A stretch of 64,000 nt of DNA from Duffyella gerundensis (GTDB lineage Bacteria > Pseudomonadota > Gammaproteobacteria > Enterobacterales > Enterobacteriaceae): contig NZ_LN907827.1 in the NCBI RefSeq assembly GCF_001517405.1, forward strand, positions 3,568,915 to 3,632,914, read 5' to 3'. Below, in pieces: positions 30,474-41,119 of the stretch; the first letter of the stretch is position 1, and every line of letters starts with the position of its first letter. A program made the position numbers and the translations under genes. The notes below the pieces were generated by a model. That model searched no databases, was not told where the DNA came from, and saw only the letters and a list, made by a program, of their open reading frames with translations.

Positions 30474-30686
30474 TTAGTTTGCCTGGGTGCCTGAGGTGGA
30501 GGATTTCAGGCTGTCGGCATCGTTATTTTTCTGCACGGTGCTGCCTGGCGTGGTCTGTTTCGTTAAGGGTGGCTGCGGCGCTTTGGGCTGTTCTGATGGC
30601 GGAAAGTAGAGCGGACCTTTTAATCCACAGCCTGTCAGGCTCACTAATGCCAGCGCCAGAACCAGCTGGCCTATCACTTTGTTCAT
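30474..30686 (-). CDS. lptM: LPS-assembly lipoprotein LptM (YifL)
   Basis: 70 aa. Signal peptide MNKVIGQLVLALALVSLTG and lipobox LTGC, so Cys20 is lipidated, the same position as in E. coli. The conserved core CGLKGPLYFPP follows; the tail is Pro/Thr/Ser-rich and disordered. LptM helps LptD fold and form disulphides at the Bam complex. Alternative ATGs at 30701 and 30728 would lengthen the n-region. Confidence 0.88.
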   Translation of the reverse strand: MNKVIGQLVLALALVSLTGCGLKGPLYFPPSEQPKAPQPPLTKQTTPGSTVQKNNDADSLKSSTSGTQAN

Positions 30687-30827
30687 TCTGCGTTTGCTCA
30701 TATTCAGGCGGTTTATGTTGCTTATCATCGCAGGTGAAAAGGAGAAAGCAACAGGAAATCGTTACCGATGCTGACCGGTCAGGGCGACAGGCCAGTGCGT
30801 ACAGCGCCGCTGCCGAAGCAGCAGCAC

Positions 30828-33377
30828 TTAGTGCATATGATAACGCGGCTGATGGTAATCGTTGCTGCTGTTGTCGGGCGTTGTCGCGCAGATCTGGGTC
30901 AGGGTTTGGCTACGAAACGGAATCACCTGCAGACGATCGTCAATGTGCACAATTTGATAGAACTGCGGCAGGTTAAAATTGATGAAGCTGGAGCCGTAGG
31001 TAAAGCGATCGTGCGAAGAGGAGTAGAAACGGCTGACGTCGCGCACCAGCTCCTCTTTGCTGCCTTCGCAATGATGATAAATCTCTACGCGGTTGCTCTC
31101 ATCCAGAATGTAGATATTGAAGCCGCGATCATTCTGCGTGTCTTCAAAGAAGAACTGAATGATGCCTTCGCTGGCGTAGCCATTGACCACAGCAGGCAGG
31201 CGCGTCTGATCGGCATCCACCTTAATCGACAAACCGTGCAGCTTGTTATTCGAAATCGCGCCGTAAAACTCTACCGCATTTTCCAGCTTCTGCACCGACA
31301 CGCTCAGCCGCTCGAAGAACAGGCCCCAGGTCTGGCCGGCTACGCGCAGCGCTTTGAAACGTCCCGGCTCCTGTCGCGTGCTCGAGAGACGCAGGTCGAT
31401 ACATTCTGAAACCAGCTGCTGCACGCGCGTTTTGATCAGGCCGCGCAGATGCTGGCTGTAGCAGAACACATCCACTTCGTCAGGCGGGGCTGCATCCTGA
31501 TGCATTTTGCCGAGAATGGTTTTCAGCGCTTCGATCATCGCCTGCTCGCCGTTGAAATGCAGCGTGCGCACCTCATTCCACGAGTTGCGATAGAGCAAAT
31601 CGATGCTGCCGATCAGGCACTGTTGCTGCTGGCCAAAGCTAAAGACATCCAGCTTGCGGAAGTCAAAATGCACCACCTGATTACGAAACGCCGAGGTTGG
31701 ATCGTATTCAAGGTTGACGATAATCGCCAGATGACGAATTTCGCACGGGCTGTAGAGCGCTTTTGGTGTCGGTGATGGCAAGCGCAGCGGGAAATGGTGT
31801 GACACATCGGCCACCAGTTCCTGCAGTCGCGGCAGATCGCACACGTCGTTGCCTTTGATATGGATGCGCGTCTGCGCGGTCAACAACCCGTTGAACCACG
31901 CCCAGGCCACCAGCTTGTTCAGGTAACGGTTAAATTCCAGTGGCTGATGGCTGATGATCGAATCCATGTCAGGTGCCTGGTTATAAAGATACCAGCCAGA
32001 ACGATTGGCGCGGCCAACCGGCACATGAATAAAGGTCAGATGCGGCTCGGAGAGATCCGGCGAAATCTGCGGGTTTAGCAGTGTCACCTTGCCCGGCAGC
32101 GCCTCAAAGGCGGCGTACAGCTTACGCGTCAGCACGCCGATATCCTGCGGGCTGGCACTGACGCTTAAGTTGTTACGGCGGGCAAAGCGAATCAGGTTGC
32201 GATAGCTTTGCATCATCGCATCCAACAGTTCGTTATGGGCTTCGCGTACCTGCTCAATTTTCCACTCGGCGCGGTTGTCCAGCATCTGCAGACGCGCGTC
32301 GTCCCAGCCCCACTCTTTGATCAGTTGGGTCAGAATTTCGCGGCGCCAGCCGTTGCGACCTGGCTGCGCTTCGGTGAGCTTTTCACACACTTTCAGATAG
32401 AAACAGCGACGCACCAGATCCAGCCGCGCATGATCGTCAATGCTGGTAAGATAATGGGTCACGCGCTCCAGCATCATGCAATAGGCATCAAGGCCGAAGG
32501 AGACGATTTCGCCGTCATGTAGCCGCTGTTTGATATCCATCGCCAGCAGCTGAGTGTTGGGGTATTCCCAGGAATAGGCTTCCAGCAGCAGCGTTTTCAG
32601 CACGGCTTTATAAGGCGAATCGATGCTTTTATAGAGCTGCCACAGGCTGGCACCAAAATACTCTTCCGCCGAGAGCGTGCCGAGGCCGCCAAGATCAAGC
32701 CATTCATTAGGTGTCAGCACGCCCTGAGAATAGAGCGTCATCACATAGTCGTCGTAATGTGACTCTTCTTCACCCGGCACCATATTCCACAGAATACGTT
32801 TGCCCGCCATGCGCACCGCGGTGCGATAGAACTCATCCAGCAGCAGGATATGTTGCGTGGAACCGCAATCTTCACTGCCTAAGCTGCCGCTTTCATTATG
32901 GCGGAACCGGTTTTCATCAATCAGGAAAAAGCTCGCTTCCACGCCCATGGAAACGCACCACTTTTGTAGCTGGTTGCACTTTTTCTGCAGGGCAAGCCGT
33001 TCATTGTTATCCAGCCAGGATTGATGGCAGACCCAGATATCGAGATCGGAGGTGCCATTCTGACCAACAGACGAGGTACTGCCCATGGAATACACGCCGG
33101 TAATTGGCATTTCGCCCGGCTTGTTGGCATCTTGCGCGTCTGGCGTCAGCTCGCGCAGCCATTTTTGTTGATTTTCATCAGGCGTGTAGAAACTGATGCC
33201 GTGTGGAACGTTACCTTCAAGGTAACCGGGCATCAAAGGGTGATGATAATGTAATAAGGTTGGCAGCAGACTGTATACCTGCTGGAAAGCAGGGCCCATC
33301 GCAGCCAGAGCGCGGTCAACACGCAGCTGGTTAATGGCATCCAATCTCTGTTTCAGTGTCTCAATGTAGAGGTACAA
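30828..33377 (-). CDS. cyaA: Class I adenylate cyclase
   Basis: 849 aa. Near-identical N-terminus to E. coli CyaA ([20 protein letters not shown]). Nucleotidyltransferase-like catalytic site in [21 protein letters not shown] near residue 105; the C-terminal half is the regulatory domain that responds to the PTS. The start codon is TTG, as in E. coli, where it limits translation. A CRP-type site lies about 100 bases upstream. cyaY, which follows cyaA in E. coli, is missing from the 100-base gap before lptM. Confidence 0.97.
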   Translation of the reverse strand: MYLYIETLKQRLDAINQLRVDRALAAMGPAFQQVYSLLPTLLHYHHPLMPGYLEGNVPHGISFYTPDENQQKWLRELTPDAQDANKPGEMPITGVYSMGSTSSVGQNGTSDLDIWVCHQSWLDNNERLALQKKCNQLQKWCVSMGVEASFFLIDENRFRHNESGSLGSEDCGSTQHILLLDEFYRTAVRMAGKRILWNMVPGEEESHYDDYVMTLYSQGVLTPNEWLDLGGLGTLSAEEYFGASLWQLYKSIDSPYKAVLKTLLLEAYSWEYPNTQLLAMDIKQRLHDGEIVSFGLDAYCMMLERVTHYLTSIDDHARLDLVRRCFYLKVCEKLTEAQPGRNGWRREILTQLIKEWGWDDARLQMLDNRAEWKIEQVREAHNELLDAMMQSYRNLIRFARRNNLSVSASPQDIGVLTRKLYAAFEALPGKVTLLNPQISPDLSEPHLTFIHVPVGRANRSGWYLYNQAPDMDSIISHQPLEFNRYLNKLVAWAWFNGLLTAQTRIHIKGNDVCDLPRLQELVADVSHHFPLRLPSPTPKALYSPCEIRHLAIIVNLEYDPTSAFRNQVVHFDFRKLDVFSFGQQQQCLIGSIDLLYRNSWNEVRTLHFNGEQAMIEALKTILGKMHQDAAPPDEVDVFCYSQHLRGLIKTRVQQLVSECIDLRLSSTRQEPGRFKALRVAGQTWGLFFERLSVSVQKLENAVEFYGAISNNKLHGLSIKVDADQTRLPAVVNGYASEGIIQFFFEDTQNDRGFNIYILDESNRVEIYHHCEGSKEELVRDVSRFYSSSHDRFTYGSSFINFNLPQFYQIVHIDDRLQVIPFRSQTLTQICATTPDNSSNDYHQPRYHMH

Positions 33378-33469
33378 GACGATTCGCCTGATTATAACAG
33401 TGCTTACAAAAAACCCCGTTTCCGAAATTTGCTGCTTGATTTAAACATTGTTGAGCAAATTATTGCTGG

Positions 33470-33491
33470 AAACGTGATCAATCTAACACCA
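33470..33491 (-). promoter_or_regulatory. CRP site of the cyaA promoter
   Basis: Minus strand 33488-33473 reads TGTTAGATTGATCACG, nearly the same as the CRP site at E. coli cyaA P2, where cAMP-CRP represses the promoter. The rest of the cyaA-hemC gap (33378-33665) is AT-rich and should hold the hemC promoters, but I cannot place their -35/-10 boxes surely. Confidence 0.75.
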
Positions 33492-33665
33492 GTCAGATTG
33501 ACCGTAAAGAAAGTTGCACTACACAACAGTTGACTCTCTTTTGCGGTCCGCCCTTTTTTCACATCGCTTTCAGCCGTTTCGCGAGGCTTTTTGACCGCGT
33601 GGAAACTGTCAGCAATGCTGTATCAATGATAGGATAATCGGTGAACGATCAAAACGGTAACCAGC

Positions 33666-34607
33666 ATGTTAGACAAAATTTTAAGAATTGCTACCAGACA
33701 AAGTCCTCTGGCTTTATGGCAAGCACAGTATGTGCAACAACGGCTCATGGCGTGCCATCCCGGCCTGCGCGTGGAGCTTGTGCCGATGGTGACGCGCGGT
33801 GACATTATTCTTGATACGCCACTGGCAAAAGTGGGCGGCAAAGGCTTGTTCGTAAAAGAACTGGAACTGGCGATGCTGGAGAACCGCGCCGATATCGCGG
33901 TGCATTCCATGAAAGATGTGCCGGTGGGCTTTCCGCCTGGCCTTGGTTTAGTGACGATTTGCGAGCGTGAAGATCCGCTTGATGCTTTTGTTTCTCTCAA
34001 TTATGACACCGTCGACGCGTTACCAGCCGGTGCCGTGGTTGGCACCTCCAGCTTACGCCGTCAGTGCCAGCTCAGCGCCCGTCGTCCCGATTTGGTGATT
34101 CGCTCACTGCGTGGCAACGTCGGCACGCGGCTCTCCAAACTCGATGCTGGCGAATATGATGCAATTATTCTTGCCTGCGCCGGTTTAAAACGCCTCGGGC
34201 TGGAAAGCCGCATTCGCCACGCGATGCCAGCAGAAGAATCCCTGCCTGCGGTTGGGCAAGGCGCGGTGGGAATTGAATGCCGTCTCGATGACAGCGAAAC
34301 CATTATGCTGCTGGCGGCGCTGAATCATGACGATACCGCGACACGTATAAAAGCAGAGCGCGCAATGAATACCCGTCTCGAAGGCGGCTGTCAGGTGCCG
34401 ATTGGCAGCTATGCCGTGCTGGAAGGCGATCAGCTCTGGCTGCGCGGACTGGTCGGTTCGCCTGATGGCAAAGTCACGGTGCGCGGCGAACGTCGTGGAC
34501 CACGCGAAGATGCCGAGAGCATGGGCATTTCACTGGCAGAAGAGCTATTAAGCAACGGCGCGCGGGAAATCCTGCACGAGGTCTATCAGGGGCAGCCGCC
34601 GAGATGA
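33666..34607 (+). CDS. hemC: Porphobilinogen deaminase (hydroxymethylbilane synthase)
   Basis: 313 aa. Catalytic Asp84 (SMKDVPVGF) and the dipyrromethane-carrying Cys242 (EGGCQVPIG) are at the canonical positions. It joins four porphobilinogens into hydroxymethylbilane. First gene of hemCDXY, overlapping hemD by four bases (ATGA). Confidence 0.98.
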   Translation: MLDKILRIATRQSPLALWQAQYVQQRLMACHPGLRVELVPMVTRGDIILDTPLAKVGGKGLFVKELELAMLENRADIAVHSMKDVPVGFPPGLGLVTICEREDPLDAFVSLNYDTVDALPAGAVVGTSSLRRQCQLSARRPDLVIRSLRGNVGTRLSKLDAGEYDAIILACAGLKRLGLESRIRHAMPAEESLPAVGQGAVGIECRLDDSETIMLLAALNHDDTATRIKAERAMNTRLEGGCQVPIGSYAVLEGDQLWLRGLVGSPDGKVTVRGERRGPREDAESMGISLAEELLSNGAREILHEVYQGQPPR

Positions 34608-35350
34608 CTATTCTGGTGACGCGCCCTTCCCCCGCCGCCGAAGCGCTGGTTGAGCGGCTTCAACGTGCCGGACGCGTCGCCTGGAGCCTGCCGCTGATCG
34701 AATTCACGCCCGGGCAGGATCTTGCGCTGCTGCCACAGCAGCTTGCTGCACTGCATCCCGGCGATCTGGTGTTTATCGTGTCGCAGCATGCCATTCACTA
34801 TGCGGCAGCGCATTTGCGTCAGGCCGGTTTCACATGGCCCGCTACAGTAAACTACTATGCTATAGGCCGGAGCAGCGCGCTGGCACTGCACGCCGCCAGC
34901 GGCCACGCCGCAGCCTATCCGCGCGAGCGGGAAACCAGCGAAACGCTGCTGCAGTTCCGCGATCTGCATCGGCTCACCGGCAAACGCGCGCTGATTTTAC
35001 GCGGCAACGGTGGCCGCGAACTGCTGGCGGATACGCTGGCGCAGCGCGGTGCGACGGTCACGCTCAGCGAATGTTATCAGCGCTGCGCTAAATATTACGA
35101 AGGTGCCCTTGAGGGCCGACGCTGGCGCGATCGCGGCATCAATACGATCGTGGTTACCAGCGGTGAAATGCTGCAACAACTTTACAGCCTGTTCCCCGCC
35201 ATCGATCGCGAGGAATGGCTGTTGCACTGTCGGCTCATCGTCGTCAGTGAACGTTTGGCTACTTTAGCCAGGGAATGCGGCTGGCGGGAAATCACCGTCG
35301 CCGATGGAGCCGATAACGACGCGCTGATGCGGGCGTTACAACAAACTTAA
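34604..35350 (+). CDS. hemD: Uroporphyrinogen-III synthase
   Basis: 248 aa, two-domain fold with low sequence conservation as usual. Landmarks are [17 protein letters not shown] at the start, [13 protein letters not shown] around residue 55, and [11 protein letters not shown] near 185. It closes the ring with inversion of ring D. Coupled to hemC. Confidence 0.95.
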   Translation: MTILVTRPSPAAEALVERLQRAGRVAWSLPLIEFTPGQDLALLPQQLAALHPGDLVFIVSQHAIHYAAAHLRQAGFTWPATVNYYAIGRSSALALHAASGHAAAYPRERETSETLLQFRDLHRLTGKRALILRGNGGRELLADTLAQRGATVTLSECYQRCAKYYEGALEGRRWRDRGINTIVVTSGEMLQQLYSLFPAIDREEWLLHCRLIVVSERLATLARECGWREITVADGADNDALMRALQQT

Positions 35351-35368
35351 TAGATGGGATGTGCCACA

Positions 35369-36511
35369 ATGACGGAACAAAAAAACTCCTCCGCCATGGT
35401 TGAAGAGACCACCCCAGCGGTTGAAACAGCGAATAACAGCTCGCCAACGCCACCGCAGAAAGGAAGAAACGGTGCCATGGCGCTGGGTGCAGTGGCAATT
35501 GTCATTGCGCTGGCGATTGGCGCGGGACTCTACCTCAATGCTAAACATCAGTCTGAACAGCAGGCAGCGGCGACGCAGAGCCTGAACGATCAGCTAATCG
35601 CGCTGCAACAGCAGGCGAAGCAGGATAAACAGCAGCTGAGCCAACAGCTCACCGCCACTACTGCCGCGCTGGATAATGCTCAGCAACAACAGGCCGCGAC
35701 TGCAAAACAGCTGGACGAGCTGCGTGGAAAAGTGGCTGCTATCTCTGGTAACGATGCGCGCACCTGGTTGCTGGCGCAGGCGGATTATCTGGTGAAGCTC
35801 GCCGGTCGTAAACTGTGGAGCGATCAGGATGTCACCACCGCTGCTGCGCTGCTGAAAAGCGCCGACGCCAGCCTGGCTGATATGAATGATCCCAGCCTGA
35901 TCGACGTTCGTCGCGCACTCACTGAAGATATCAGCAGCCTTTCTGAGGTTAGCCAGGTCGATTATGACGGGGTGATTCTCAAACTGAATCAGCTCTCTAA
36001 CGGCGTGGACAATTTGCGCCTTGCCGATAACGACAGCGACGATGCACCGATGGACAGCGACAGCAATGAACTCTCCACCTCGCTGCGCGAATGGCGGCAA
36101 AACCTGGTTAAAAGCTGGCACAACTTTATGGATGATTTCATCACCATCCGTCGCCGCGATAACACCGCACAGCCGCTGCTGGCGCCCAATCAGGACGTTT
36201 ATCTGCGTGAGAACATTCGTTCCCGTCTGCTGATTGCCGCTCAAGCCGTGCCGCGCCATCAGGATGAGATTTTCAAACAGTCTATCGATACGGTCTCCAC
36301 CTGGGTGCGCGCCTGGTTCGACACCAACGATGCGGCGACCAAAGCGTTTCTCGCGCAGCTTGATGAGCTAAGCCAGCAGAGCGTATCAATGGACGTGCCG
36401 GAATCGCTGGAAAGCCAGCCGATGCTGGATAAACTGATGCAGACGCGCGTGCGCAACCTGTTGGCGCAGCCTTCCATGCCAGCGAACGCTCAGCCGCAGC
36501 AGGGAGAATAA
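35369..36511 (+). CDS. hemX: Membrane protein HemX
   Basis: 380 aa. Cytoplasmic Thr/Ser-rich N-terminus, one membrane helix near residues 35-56 ([20 protein letters not shown]), then a glutamine-rich coiled coil (60-125) and a periplasmic helical domain. MTEQKNSS matches the E. coli start, so the ATG at 35354 was rejected. No enzyme activity is established despite old annotation as a uroporphyrinogen methylase; it belongs to the hem operon. Confidence 0.94.
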   Translation: MTEQKNSSAMVEETTPAVETANNSSPTPPQKGRNGAMALGAVAIVIALAIGAGLYLNAKHQSEQQAAATQSLNDQLIALQQQAKQDKQQLSQQLTATTAALDNAQQQQAATAKQLDELRGKVAAISGNDARTWLLAQADYLVKLAGRKLWSDQDVTTAAALLKSADASLADMNDPSLIDVRRALTEDISSLSEVSQVDYDGVILKLNQLSNGVDNLRLADNDSDDAPMDSDSNELSTSLREWRQNLVKSWHNFMDDFITIRRRDNTAQPLLAPNQDVYLRENIRSRLLIAAQAVPRHQDEIFKQSIDTVSTWVRAWFDTNDAATKAFLAQLDELSQQSVSMDVPESLESQPMLDKLMQTRVRNLLAQPSMPANAQPQQGE

Positions 36512-36513
36512 GC

Positions 36514-37704
36514 ATGCTTAAAGTATTAGTGCTGTTCCTGCTGCTGATCGCGGGCATTGTGGTCGGTCCGATGATCGCCGGCCATCAGGGCTATGTGTTG
36601 ATTCAAACCGACAACTGGAATGTTGAAACCAGCGTCACCGGTCTTGCCATTATCCTGATCGTTGCGCTGCTGGTTATTCTGGCACTTGAATGGCTGCTGC
36701 GTCGTCTGTTCCGTACCGGCGCTAAAACCCGTGGCTGGTTTGTGGGCCGTAAGCGCCGTCGCGCGCATCGTCAGACGCAGTCTGCGCTGATGAAGCTGGC
36801 GGAAGGCGACCATAAACAGGTTGAGAAACTGCTTTCGCGCAATGCCGATCACGCCGAGCAGCCGGTAGTGAACTACCTGCTAGCGGCAGAAGCGGCACAG
36901 CAGCGCGGCGATGAAGCACGTGCCAATCAGCATCTTGAACGTGCCGCCGAGCTAACTGAAAACGACCCCATTCCACTGGAAATTACCCGCGCGCGCATTC
37001 AGCTGGCTCGCAATGAGGATCATGCGGCACGTCATACCATCGATCGTCTGTTGGAAGTGGCGCCGCGTCATCCTGAAGTGCTGCGTCTGGCGGAGCAGGC
37101 TTATGTGCGCACCGGCGCATGGGCCGCACTGCTGGATATTCTGCCCGCCATGGAGAAATCGCAGGTCAGTGATGAAAATCATCGCGCCGCATTGCAGCTA
37201 CAAGGCTGGCTGGGCCTGATGAATCAGGCTATGGCTGAGCAAGGCAGCGACGGGCTCAAGCGCTGGTGGCAGAACCTGAGCCGTAAAACGCGTCAGGAAC
37301 CGGCTCTGCAGGTGGCGATGGCTGACCATCTGATCGAGTGTAACGATCCCGATACCGCTCAGCAAATCGTGCTCGACGGCCTGAAACGCCAGTATGATGA
37401 GCGGCTGGTGCTGTTGATGCCACGCCTGAAGAGCGGCAATCCGGAGCAGCTGGAGAAAGCACTGCGCCAGCAGATTAAGCAGCACGGCGCGACGCCGCTG
37501 CTGCACAGCACGCTCGGTCAGCTGTTAATGCAGCATGGTGAATGGCAGCAGGCCAGCGAGGCATTTCGTGAAGCGCTGAAGCAGCGCCCGGATGCCTATG
37601 ATTATGCCTGGCTGGCTGACGCGCTGGATCGTTTGCACCATCCTGAAGAAGCGGCAAAAATGCGCCGTGATGGCTTGCTGCTGACGCTTAAAAACAACAA
37701 ATAG
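36514..37704 (+). CDS. hemY: HemY, TPR membrane protein of the hem operon
   Basis: 396 aa. Two N-terminal membrane helices (residues ~2-24 and ~42-66), then a basic stretch and a long TPR array from about residue 85 to the end. It is not the protoporphyrinogen oxidase also called HemY. Start is two bases after the hemX stop with AGGGAG upstream. Confidence 0.95.
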   Translation: MLKVLVLFLLLIAGIVVGPMIAGHQGYVLIQTDNWNVETSVTGLAIILIVALLVILALEWLLRRLFRTGAKTRGWFVGRKRRRAHRQTQSALMKLAEGDHKQVEKLLSRNADHAEQPVVNYLLAAEAAQQRGDEARANQHLERAAELTENDPIPLEITRARIQLARNEDHAARHTIDRLLEVAPRHPEVLRLAEQAYVRTGAWAALLDILPAMEKSQVSDENHRAALQLQGWLGLMNQAMAEQGSDGLKRWWQNLSRKTRQEPALQVAMADHLIECNDPDTAQQIVLDGLKRQYDERLVLLMPRLKSGNPEQLEKALRQQIKQHGATPLLHSTLGQLLMQHGEWQQASEAFREALKQRPDAYDYAWLADALDRLHHPEEAAKMRRDGLLLTLKNNK

Positions 37705-37729
37705 CGCCAGCTGGCGTCACAATATACAA

Positions 37730-37755
37730 AGCCGGGCTAGCGCCCGGCTTTTTTA
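37730..37755 (+). terminator. Rho-independent terminator of hemCDXY
   Basis: AGCCGGGC-TAG-CGCCCGGCT followed by TTTTTT, 25 bases after the hemY stop. Confidence 0.92.
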
Positions 37756-37762
37756 TGACCGC

Positions 37763-37946
37763 AAAAAAAAACACCTGCATAAGCAGGTGTAAAGTTCAGA
37801 TCGATAAAACAACTGGACGGTATCAGACTCAACGTAATGTCCGGTAAGCCCATCGCGGGCTTGTGGACAACAGATACCAGAATGGCTTTGCGTCATTCCC
37901 GGGATTATGTCGTTAAACGTACATAACAAATGGAATGAGCATCTAC
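37763..37946 (-). ncRNA. glmZ: Small RNA GlmZ
   Basis: The 5' end GTAGATGCTCATTCCAT and the segments GGAATGACGCA and ACGTTGAGT match E. coli GlmZ, which lies at the same place beside hemY. It ends in ACACCTGC-ATAA-GCAGGTGT plus nine T. GlmZ pairs with glmS mRNA, with Hfq, to raise GlcN6P synthase; RapZ and RNase E cut it. About 184 nt here. The middle differs from E. coli. Confidence 0.9.
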
Positions 37947-37957
37947 GCATTTACCTT

Positions 37958-37974
37958 TGCATAGCCCGTGCCAA
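37958..37974 (-). promoter_or_regulatory. Sigma-54 promoter of glmZ
   Basis: TTGGCACGGGCTATGCA on the minus strand matches the sigma-54 consensus TTGGCAC-N5-TTGCA with one mismatch. The -12 GC is 12-13 bases from the GlmZ 5' end at 37946. Confidence 0.85.
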
Positions 37975-38082
37975 AGCACGATGTTTTTCACAAATCATCG
38001 CCATCCCACTGTAAATTAAAGACTTATTTAATGAGCAAAAGCAGATTACTGCTCTGCGCTCAGCGCCAACGCGTATGCAACC

Positions 38083-38100
38083 TGTCGCAATATCGCGACA
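38083..38100 (-). promoter_or_regulatory. GlrR-type activator site 1
   Basis: TGTC-GCAATATCGC-GACA, the TGTC-N10-GACA pattern known for GlrR (QseF) upstream of glmY/glmZ. It lies about 125 bases upstream of the sigma-54 promoter. Confidence 0.75.
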
Positions 38101-38145
38101 ACCTGACTTAAAGATAAGAATCTGCTTACTTTTCAGCAGGATAAA

Positions 38146-38163
38146 TGTCACCGCATAGCGACA
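38146..38163 (-). promoter_or_regulatory. GlrR-type activator site 2
   Basis: TGTC-ACCGCATAGC-GACA, a second TGTC-N10-GACA 63 bases beyond site 1, i.e. six helical turns. The stretch from 38164 to 38333 shows nothing else convincing. Confidence 0.75.
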
Positions 38164-38333
38164 GCCCGGTGGAAAAAGGCGACAGTGATCAAAAGCGCCT
38201 CTCTGACGGCAAACATGATGCATTTAGCAGGAGAAAGGAAAGTGAGCGGGCCGAGTGTCGTCAAGCCGTTAAAGCAGATTTGTTTACGGCTGCGCTCTGA
38301 TTCGGCAGCGTGGATTTACCCAGGCAACAGACG

Positions 38334-38360
38334 TAAAAAAGCCCGCTTTTTCAAGCGGGC
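38334..38360 (-). terminator. Terminator of the tRNA operon
   Basis: Minus strand: GCCCGCTT-GAAA-AAGCGGGC followed by TTTTTT, ten bases after the proline tRNA. Confidence 0.92.
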
Positions 38361-38370
38361 TTCTTAAATG

Positions 38371-38447
38371 TGGTCGGCGAGAGAGGATTCGAACCTCCGA
38401 CCCACTGGTCCCAAACCAGTTGCGCTACCAAGCTGCGCTACTCGCCG
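38371..38447 (-). tRNA. proM: tRNA-Pro (UGG)
   Basis: 77 nt including an encoded CCA. Acceptor CGGCGAG/CTCGCCG, anticodon TGG in AACTGGTTTGGGACCAGTG, T-arm GGTTCGAATCC. Last of four tRNAs, as in the E. coli argX-hisR-leuT-proM operon. Confidence 0.97.
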
Positions 38448-38473
38448 ATATACTGCTTTTTCTTGATTCTGCC

Positions 38474-38560
38474 TGGTGCGAAGAGAGGGACTTGAACCCT
38501 CACGTCCGTTAAGACACTAACACCTGAAGCTAGCGCGTCTACCAATTCCGCCACCTTCGC
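38474..38560 (-). tRNA. leuT: tRNA-Leu (CAG)
   Basis: 87 nt with the long variable arm of a class II tRNA; anticodon CAG in GCTTCAGGTG; acceptor GCGAAGG; encoded CCA. Confidence 0.97.
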
Positions 38561-38577
38561 ATATGTCCAGCAAAATC

Positions 38578-38654
38578 TGGGGTGGCTAATGGGACTCGAA
38601 CCCACGACAACTGGAATCACAATCCAGGGCTCTACCAACTGAGCTATAGCCACC
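38578..38654 (-). tRNA. hisR: tRNA-His (GUG)
   Basis: 77 nt; extra G at position -1 (GGTGGCTATAGCTCAG), anticodon GTG in GGATTGTGATTCC, encoded CCA. Confidence 0.97.
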
Positions 38655-38759
38655 ACTGTACAACGTTGGATGACATCTTACGATGCTCTCCGACTCTTTC
38701 GAGCCAATTCTTAACGCGGCAAGTTAACTTCACCACCGCAGCTCTCGCACGTAACCTAA

Positions 38760-38836
<77 letters not shown>

Positions 38837-38857
38837 TTAGCGCCGTTGCGGATGTGC

Positions 38858-38886
38858 ATACTACGTATTTGGTGCCATGCTGTCTA
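38858..38886 (-). promoter_or_regulatory. Promoter of the argX-hisR-leuT-proM operon
   Basis: Minus strand TAGACA (38886-38881), 17-base spacer, TAGTAT (38863-38858), followed by GCACATCCGC, a GC-rich discriminator as at stringently controlled tRNA promoters. Confidence 0.7.
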
Positions 38887-39004
38887 GTGCTTATTTAATA
38901 AAAAAGTGCGTTTGCTTACGCTTTGTGCGTTTCGTCGATTAAAGCGGCATTTTCACACCATAAGCCGTTGAAAACCGCCGGTGCGCCGCCTTTTTAGCTA
39001 TTTT

Positions 39005-39745
39005 TTATAACTCACCGCGGAAGTGATACCCGAGATATTTCATCAGCCTGAGCTGACGCCGCCAGCGGGAAGGCTGAACAATCAGCCGATAAAGCCATTC
39101 CAGCCCCATGCGCTGCCAGATCGCCGGTGCCCGCTTTACATGCCCGGTAAACACATCATAGGTGCCGCCCACGCCCATATAAAGCGCCTGAGGATAGTGT
39201 GCCTTGCAGTCGCGCATCAGCTTCTCCTGCTTCGGCGAGCCAAGCGCCACGGTAACAATTTTCGCGCCGCTGGCAGCCACACGGGCAAACAGCGCCTCGC
39301 GATCGGCAGGCGCAAAATAGCCATCCTGCACGCCGACAATATTGACGTTCCACTGACGGCGCAGCTTCTCTTCCGTTTGTCCCAGCACCGATTGTTTGCC
39401 ACCGATCAGAAACACCGGCGTGCCTTCCCGTCCGGCACGCTCCATCATCGCTTCCCACAGGTCAGCGCCAGCGATACGGTTCAGGCGTGCCTGCGGATAT
39501 TTTTTGCGAACAGAGCGCACAATACTGATGCCATCGGGGTATTTATACTCTGCGGCATCCAGCAGCGAGCGCAGTTCGCTGTCCTGCTCAGCTGTTAACA
39601 CTTTTTCCGCATTGATCGCGATCAGCGTGCCCTGCCGAACAGCGCCATCGGCAAACAAAAAATCGAGAAACTCTGCCTTATGACCAAAGCCATACAGCGA
39701 AATACCGCGGATTTCATAACGCGGTGCCTGCTCGCTCACTGCCAT
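39005..39745 (-). CDS. wecG: UDP-ManNAcA transferase WecG (ECA lipid II synthase)
   Basis: 246 aa, GT26 (WecG/TagA/CpsF) family: [28 protein letters not shown] and [17 protein letters not shown]. It adds N-acetylmannosaminuronate to lipid I in enterobacterial common antigen synthesis at the inner face of the inner membrane. Last gene of the wec cluster. Confidence 0.96.
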   Translation of the reverse strand: MAVSEQAPRYEIRGISLYGFGHKAEFLDFLFADGAVRQGTLIAINAEKVLTAEQDSELRSLLDAAEYKYPDGISIVRSVRKKYPQARLNRIAGADLWEAMMERAGREGTPVFLIGGKQSVLGQTEEKLRRQWNVNIVGVQDGYFAPADREALFARVAASGAKIVTVALGSPKQEKLMRDCKAHYPQALYMGVGGTYDVFTGHVKRAPAIWQRMGLEWLYRLIVQPSRWRRQLRLMKYLGYHFRGEL

Positions 39746-39769
39746 CTCCTTTTTAACTCCGGATTATTA

Positions 39770-41119
39770 TCATTGTGATGCGGTCTGGACAGGTCCGCGC
39801 GGCGATCGGGAACGGATAAGTCCTGCCCGATCAAAAAACAGAAATAGCAGCTTTGCCACCAGCAAGCAGAGGCCGAAAATCAGGCAGAAGAAGACCACTC
39901 TGGAGACAAACGCATCGAGGCCTTCACGTGCCAGCACAATCATGTTAAATACCGCGCCAAAGCAGAATGCCTGTAGTACGGCGGCGCGATAGCGACTGCT
40001 GGCATCGCGCCCCAGCCGGTAGAGCCAGTCGAACCATTTCATAATCAGTCCTACTGCAATGGCACCGAGCGGAATAAAGGCTGCGCCACCCATCACCAGC
40101 AGCGATCCAATTAACGTCGGCGAAATGGCTAGCCCGGAATGGTTATTCAGCACTTCCCAGGTAAAATAATTGGCGCTATTAAGCACTATGGCGGGCTTGT
40201 CCGGCCACAGCCAGTGCGGAATAAACACATAGAAATCACGCACTATCGGCGCCAGCCCCTGAAATTCAATCTTGTCGTAATTTTGCAGCAGCAACGCGAG
40301 GTTTTCCCACGGAGAGAAAGTGTCGCGCGTTAAATAGAGGAAAGTGTAGAAGGCTTCGTCACCGCTGACGTCGAGATTATAACGTCGCAGCGCCAGACCA
40401 AACATGCCAACAATCGCCAGCACGCCCGCTGCGGCCAGCATCCATAACGATATCCAGCCACGAATAATGCCAATAAACAGAAACAGCGCAAAGGCGATGA
40501 TGATATTAGCGCGTGTGCCGCCGACAATAGCGTAGGTCAACAGACCAAACCCCACCGTGGCCGCCAGAAACAGGAACCAGTTACGTACGCCAGGCCGTAA
40601 AAAATAGACCAGCAGCATCGCCGGGATGAAAAAATAGAAGAAGCGTTTGAGCGCCACGCCGGAGACATCCGCCGAGAAAATCTGGTTGTACGCCTTTAAT
40701 TTGAACAGCAAAAAGCCGTTATGCATAAAGAAGATGGAGACGGTGATTAGCGCTGTCAGCGCCAGCAGCCAGCCGAAAAGATGCGTTTCCACGCGGTTCA
40801 TCTGGAGAAACTCGCGCGGCGGCGCGGCGCTGACCGCCCGCAGGCGGGTTTTGTAGCTGACATAATAAATGGCGTAAAAGCAGCTGGCGGCGAGCAGCGC
40901 CTGCAGCAGATAGCTCGGAGGCACCACAGTCACATCAAAGCGGAACACCAGCAGGCTGGTCAGCGGGAAACCAAAATAGAAGGTCAGAACGAACAGCAGC
41001 GAAAAGAAGATGTTGAAGTTGAAGCGCTCACGGCGAAACTCCCGCCATGTCAGGCCGGACACCAGCATCACCGACAGCAACCAGACCACAAACAGCCCAC
41101 CAAATTGCGCAAGATTCAT
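39770..41119 (-). CDS. wzyE: ECA polymerase WzyE
   Basis: 449 aa, about 11 membrane helices with a large periplasmic loop. The start [15 protein letters not shown] matches the family; the longer frame lies inside wecF. It overlaps wecF by four bases (ATGA). WzyE links ECA trisaccharide repeats in the periplasm. Confidence 0.95.
   Translation of the reverse strand: MNLAQFGGLFVVWLLSVMLVSGLTWREFRRERFNFNIFFSLLFVLTFYFGFPLTSLLVFRFDVTVVPPSYLLQALLAASCFYAIYYVSYKTRLRAVSAAPPREFLQMNRVETHLFGWLLALTALITVSIFFMHNGFLLFKLKAYNQIFSADVSGVALKRFFYFFIPAMLLVYFLRPGVRNWFLFLAATVGFGLLTYAIVGGTRANIIIAFALFLFIGIIRGWISLWMLAAAGVLAIVGMFGLALRRYNLDVSGDEAFYTFLYLTRDTFSPWENLALLLQNYDKIEFQGLAPIVRDFYVFIPHWLWPDKPAIVLNSANYFTWEVLNNHSGLAISPTLIGSLLVMGGAAFIPLGAIAVGLIMKWFDWLYRLGRDASSRYRAAVLQAFCFGAVFNMIVLAREGLDAFVSRVVFFCLIFGLCLLVAKLLFLFFDRAGLIRSRSPRGPVQTASQ

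Noticed and set aside
30768..31409. 213-codon plus-strand frame near the missing cyaY
   Set aside because: Mostly antisense to cyaA and shows no frataxin motif.
38438..38656. 72-codon minus-strand frame over the tRNAs
   Set aside because: It is a translation of tRNA-Leu and tRNA-His genes, a well known false protein.
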